Of a stretch of DNA of 64,000 bases, positions 60,685-64,000 are shown one piece after another; the stretch's first letter is position 1, and each line of letters opens with the position of its first letter. Both the position numbers and the translations under genes were made by a program. The notes under the pieces were generated by a model that was given only the letters and a program-made list of their open reading frames with translations, was not told where the DNA came from and did no database searches. Origin of the DNA: Methanosarcina siciliae T4/M (GTDB lineage: Archaea; Halobacteriota; Methanosarcinia; Methanosarcinales; Methanosarcinaceae); contig NZ_CP009506.1 in the NCBI RefSeq assembly GCF_000970085.1, positions 2,170,001 through 2,234,000 on the forward strand. The letters are read 5' to 3'.

Positions 60685-61980
60685 TTATATTTCATCTGAA
60701 AACAAAGGTTTATCTTTAGGTTTTTCAAAAAGGGTTGGGTACTTCTCTTTTAATGGCTTTTCTAGCTCTGGATCTAATTCTGCCTTGTAAAGTGTTTTCA
60801 CTTTTGAAAGCTGGTCAACTGTCAGATTTTTAGTTCTTTTAAGGTTTGTTCCTTCAAAATTAGCTTCTTCAAGGTTTACTCCTTCAAAGTTAGCTCCTTT
60901 GAGGTTAGCGTACATAAGGATAGCTCTTTCAAGGTTAGCTTCTATAAGGTTAGCTCTTTCAAGGTTAGCTTCTATAAGGTTAGCTCCTTCAAGGTTAGCC
61001 TCTCTAAGGAGAGTCCCTTCAAGATTAGCTCCCCAAAATTCAGCTCCTTTAAGATTTGCTCCCCAAAATTCAGCTTTTTCAAGATGAGCACCATTAAAGC
61101 TAGCCTTTTCAAGATAAGCATCATTTAAGCCTGCTCTTTCAAGATGAACATCCAGAAGGACAGCCTTTTCAAGATGAGTATCATAAAGATAAGCCTCTTC
61201 AATATGAGCACTGCAAAGATCAGCTCCTTCGAGATGACTGTCCCTAAGGTCAGCCCCTTGAAGATTAGCCTCACTAAAGTCAGCTCCTTGAAGATTAGCC
61301 TCTTGAAGGTCAACTCCTTGGAGATTAGCCTCTTGAAGATTAGCTCCTTGAAGATTAGTCTCTTGAAGATTAGCCCCTTGAAGAAATGTTCCTCGCAAAT
61401 CGAGACGTTTGGAATTTTCATTATTAAAATTATTTTTGGTTTTTCCAATTACAGTAAGAATTGCTTGAATATCTAGAGTTATTTTATCTCGACTTTCAGC
61501 TAATTCTACAGGTGAGTTTTTCCGAATATAAGCCGTTAGAATCTCCACAATTGGCCAGTAATCTTTCTCGGATTCATTTGCAATTCTCTCAAGGGCGTAT
61601 ATTCCACCTAATCTAATTTCCAATTCTTTACTTCCTAACTGTTCAATAGCTCTAGTGAAACGATCAGTAATCTGACCTTCTCTAGAATTTGTAAGATTTC
61701 CCCAAGCAAAATAAATTCCAATCCCAACTGCAATGCCACCCAATATTTGAGCTAATGTGGAACGGTAGCTGTTTTCAGCATCAGCTAAGTCTTTTGGGTT
61801 CGTTATTCCAAATTGAGCTACTCGCCAATATGGAAGTGCAATTAATAGGACTACAGCAGTTACAATGGCAATTATACAAATTAGACAAGTTAATGGATGC
61901 TGTTTTATCTTCTCATATAGTTGCTTCATCTCTTTTTTTGCATTCCCTAAAAACTGCTTCAATTCTTCCCTTAATACCAT
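60685..61980 (-). CDS. Membrane-bound pentapeptide-repeat protein
   Basis: 431 residues from ATG 61980 (site AAAGGG upstream; GTG 61998 is an alternative). Two spans near the N-terminus (LTCLICIIAIVTAVVLLIAL and ILGGIAVGIGIYFAW), a soluble helical part (RFTRAIEQLGSKELEIRLGG, IYALERIANES) seen in many pentapeptide membrane proteins, and about 36 pentapeptide units A(N/D)LxG/E from ~195 to ~395 (LQGANLQEANLQGVDLQEAN), expected to fold as a square beta-helix. The repeats are visible in DNA as a 15-base tandem pattern. Function unknown; such proteins may act as binding platforms. Confidence 0.88.
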   Translation of the reverse strand: MVLREELKQFLGNAKKEMKQLYEKIKQHPLTCLICIIAIVTAVVLLIALPYWRVAQFGITNPKDLADAENSYRSTLAQILGGIAVGIGIYFAWGNLTNSREGQITDRFTRAIEQLGSKELEIRLGGIYALERIANESEKDYWPIVEILTAYIRKNSPVELAESRDKITLDIQAILTVIGKTKNNFNNENSKRLDLRGTFLQGANLQETNLQGANLQEANLQGVDLQEANLQGADFSEANLQGADLRDSHLEGADLCSAHIEEAYLYDTHLEKAVLLDVHLERAGLNDAYLEKASFNGAHLEKAEFWGANLKGAEFWGANLEGTLLREANLEGANLIEANLERANLIEANLERAILMYANLKGANFEGVNLEEANFEGTNLKRTKNLTVDQLSKVKTLYKAELDPELEKPLKEKYPTLFEKPKDKPLFSDEI

Positions 61981-62138
61981 AACTTTGCCCTTTGTCACAA
62001 ATGTTTATCTGTCCTTAATCAACAGTGAACTAAAATAAAAGTTGCCATTTTACACACAGGATAATCTGAATAAGAAAACTAAAAAAGATTCATAAAATTC
62101 CGAAAAGTTGAAATTTATTTTAACCTTTTTGTATTCCT

Positions 62139-63026
62139 ATGAATGAACTGAAACTCGATAATAAACCCGTTGAAAAATTATTTTATAAATTTCGACCAAT
62201 AAATCAACACTTATTTGACACATTAGAATATAATGAACTTTACTTTAGAGATCCTCGTGACTATAACGACCCAGTTGACAGTGTAGTGGATGGTTACTAT
62301 GAAGGTACATTTGAAGAATTCATAGACTATATGATTAAAAAGGGTGGCATGAGTAGAGAAGTTGCAGTAAATAATATGGTAGTCGGAATCGCCTTAGGGG
62401 ATTACCAGATAACTGGCAACAAGTTTAAACGAACCGCTCCCAAAAAAAGATTACACTTTGATATACCACATATCCCTACATATTGTCTCAGTGAAGAAAA
62501 TAAGGATGTTACGATGTGGAGTCACTATGCAGACCATCATAAAGGAGTATGCTTAAGTTTCAAAGCAAAGTACGGGCCTATACCAGAATATGGAGAAGAG
62601 GGCTATGGATTAACAATAAATTCAGAACGTATACCAATAGTAGAAATGACGTATGATGGAAAAATGCCAGATCCTATAAATTTATTGGACATAAATGGAA
62701 AACAACTAATGCAATTTTTATCAACTAAAGGGTCATGCTGGGAATATGAAAAAGAATATCGAATGTTTTTATTTGAAGAAGCAAATGAACAGAATCAAAA
62801 TATAAAAAGATGTACATTCGAAAAAACAGAACTGGAAGGCATCATTTTTGGATTAAACGTAAAGAAATGCGATGCTCTTAAAATTTATAGAATAATTCAT
62901 AAAAATTATAACGATGTTCCATTCAACTTTTACAAAGTCCAAAAAGTAGAAAATGGATATGAAATTAGAATTAAACCAATATGTAAGACCGGCATAGATG
63001 AATATTTAGAATCCTTAAGTGATTAA
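62139..63026 (+). CDS. DUF2971 domain-containing protein
   Basis: 295 residues. LFYKFRPINQHLFDTLEYNE and LYFRDPRDYNDPVDS at the N-terminus, the central IPTYCLSEENKDVTMWSHYA-DHHKGVCLSF and the later CWEYEKEYRMFLF are the hallmarks of DUF2971. These soluble proteins are frequent in accessory and defence-type regions, without proven activity. Low GC compared with neighbours to the right, in line with acquired DNA. ATG 62139. Confidence 0.85.
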   Translation: MNELKLDNKPVEKLFYKFRPINQHLFDTLEYNELYFRDPRDYNDPVDSVVDGYYEGTFEEFIDYMIKKGGMSREVAVNNMVVGIALGDYQITGNKFKRTAPKKRLHFDIPHIPTYCLSEENKDVTMWSHYADHHKGVCLSFKAKYGPIPEYGEEGYGLTINSERIPIVEMTYDGKMPDPINLLDINGKQLMQFLSTKGSCWEYEKEYRMFLFEEANEQNQNIKRCTFEKTELEGIIFGLNVKKCDALKIYRIIHKNYNDVPFNFYKVQKVENGYEIRIKPICKTGIDEYLESLSD

Positions 63027-63114
63027 ATGATATTTTACCTTCTTTACAACTTGATCAAATCAAGAAACGCACAACGGGACTCTATATTGCTGAAAACAAT
63101 CTAATTATGAGTTT

Positions 63115-63204
63115 TTACTGCATGCGCAAAACCTTAACAACCCTATCACTAACCTTCAATCCTTCAATATCGGCATCTTTGTATCTCTCTAAATACTTAT
63201 CCAA
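63115..63204 (-). pseudogene. 30-codon C-terminal gene remnant
   Basis: Between stops, the minus strand encodes LDKYLERYKDADIEGLKVSD then RVVKVLRMQ, a charged helical stretch that looks like the end of a real protein, without start codon. Family not recognised. Confidence 0.25.
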
Positions 63205-63293
63205 TTAGCAGGTTTTTTTCTTCGGGCTGTCGGATAAAAATAAATATCTTGCAGCCGTTACCTTAAGTGATACCTATGGTTATAGGAGTTACA

Positions 63294-63506
63294 ATGATAA
63301 ACGTGCTGCCCGGATATGAAAAGGCAGCATACAGGGAATTGAAGAATATAGAGGGAATCAAGGACGTCTACCATGTTTTCGGAGAGTACGATTTTGTCAT
63401 AATCATAGACGTCGAAGATCTTAGCATCCTCAATGCCGTGGTAGACAGGATAAGGGAAAGCGAAACCGTAACCGCAACCCAGACGATTATCGGGGCGGAA
63501 CTCTGA
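63294..63506 (+). CDS. Lrp/AsnC-type RAM-domain protein (stand-alone ligand-binding domain)
   Basis: 70 residues from ATG 63294 (GGAGTT site); the ORF opens earlier at 63267 without such a site. The whole protein is a RAM domain: LPGYEKAAYRELKNIEGIKD, VYHVFGEYDFVIIIDVEDL and TQTIIGAEL, with the G.YDF loop for ligand binding. It lacks the DNA-binding helix-turn-helix of Lrp. Such stand-alone domains may form decamers that sense amino acids or modulate Lrp partners. Its 5' end exists as two truncated copies in the direct repeats. Confidence 0.9.
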   Translation: MINVLPGYEKAAYRELKNIEGIKDVYHVFGEYDFVIIIDVEDLSILNAVVDRIRESETVTATQTIIGAEL

Positions 63507-63698
63507 TTCCTGGCGCCTGAAAGCCTGAACTTCCTGCAGGAAAGAGCCGGAAGAATCGTTATCTTTTTTAGCAGGCGCTAATATTTATTACCTTACGCTT
63601 TTATTAAGAAAGAATTCCTTTTCAGACAGAGAAGCTTACTGTGAAGACCGTATCCTTTTAAGCATCAGATCAATTTTTCAGCCCTGAGGTAAAAGTTC

Positions 63699-64000
63699 AT
63701 GGAAATCCCCATTGCAGAAGAACTCGCCAAAAAACAAAAATCAATAAGTGTAGCCGAATTTTTCGAGAAGAACAGGCAGATCCTGGGTTTTGATTCAGCG
63801 CCCCGAAGTCTCATAACAACTGTAAAAGAAGCCGTGGATAACTCCCTGGATGCCTGTGAGGAAGCCGGGATCCTGCCGGATATCCTTGTTCAGGTTGAGA
63901 GAACAGGCCAGGATTATGTAACCGTTATCATTGAAGACAACGGGCCGGGGATCGTAAGAGAACAGATCCCCAAAGTCTTTGCAAAGCTGCTCTACGGTTC
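63699..64000 (+). CDS. top6B: DNA topoisomerase VI subunit B, N-terminal part (runs off the window)
   Basis: ATG 63699 with GAGGT upstream; 100 codons seen. GHKL ATPase start: KKQKSISVAEFFEKNRQILG, PRSLITTVKEAVDNSLDACE (the Asn of the Bergerat N box), then VIIEDNGPGIV (G1 box) and IPKVFAKLLYG. Subunit B binds ATP and clamps DNA for the Spo11-like subunit A. Topoisomerase VI is a core archaeal enzyme. Confidence 0.96.
   Translation, partial: MEIPIAEELAKKQKSISVAEFFEKNRQILGFDSAPRSLITTVKEAVDNSLDACEEAGILPDILVQVERTGQDYVTVIIEDNGPGIVREQIPKVFAKLLYG

Noticed and set aside
61144..61476. Plus-strand ORF opposite the pentapeptide repeats
   Set aside because: Periodic sequence is the reverse reading of the 15-base repeats of a well-supported minus-strand gene.

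Overview
The window is archaeal chromosomal DNA of the Methanosarcina type. This rests on archaeal-only or archaeal-type genes (aIF5B beside L7Ae, S28e, L24e and S6e; DTD2-type D-aminoacyl-tRNA deacylase; Taw2-like wyosine enzyme; topoisomerase VI subunit B), on gene families typical of Methanosarcina (NosD-type beta-helix surface proteins, MEDS-domain histidine kinase, UPF0228), and on AT-rich intergenic DNA with TATA-box promoters and strong Shine-Dalgarno sites. The exact species is not claimed.

Layout. 0-5 kb: two secreted parallel beta-helix (NosD) proteins. 5.3-6.9 kb: a sodium:neurotransmitter-symporter family transporter followed by a 35-residue MetS-like partner. 7.2-9.5 kb: a membrane-anchored beta-propeller protein and a TatD-linked-type radical SAM protein. 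9.8-13.6 kb: translation block rpl7ae-rps28e-rpl24e-ndk-infB-rps6e. 13.7-25.2 kb: an accessory island on the minus strand with a 1930-residue secreted Rhs/YD-repeat protein, its putative immunity gene, then a row of headless Rhs C-terminal cassettes, two with intact immunity genes, one decayed immunity-like gene and one toxin fragment broken by a stop codon and an IS1-type transposase remnant. 26-32 kb: dtdA, two DUF3147 membrane proteins, a 53-residue Cys-rich desulforedoxin-like protein, MarR plus MATE efflux, and a DUF2157 / MKGT-repeat mini-ORF / GDYXXLXY cluster. 33-36.9 kb: MarR regulator, RND-superfamily exporter, TrmB-like regulator. 37-48.6 kb: aldo/keto reductase with ferredoxin tail, CMD-family protein, two small membrane proteins, Taw2, C45-type acyltransferase/peptidase, M4 metallopeptidase, cache-cupin lipoprotein, exonuclease III. 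48.6-62 kb: a repeat-rich region with a duplicated xth 3' end, a flavodoxin remnant, a MEDS-PAS-PAS histidine kinase, two secreted proteins that share one ~350-bp leader and a similar signal peptide, a PGF-CTERM YVTN propeller, and two ~1.4-kb direct repeats carrying UPF0228 plus truncated lrp-like and mgtE-like pieces. 62-64 kb: DUF2971, an intact Lrp-type RAM-domain protein and the start of top6B.

The most interesting system is the Rhs island. A Sec-exported Rhs protein carries a variable C-terminal toxin domain with a cognate immunity gene, and downstream modules repeat the Rhs core linker with different toxin tips and different immunity genes. This is the layout of a toxin-switching cassette array known from bacteria, here in an archaeon. 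Three orphan modules begin at the same 8-base motif. The second most interesting feature is the re-used, structured leader in front of two unrelated secreted proteins. Several genes were found that are too short for routine ORF calling (5292-5399, 27939-28100, 31615-31749, 58982-59068).
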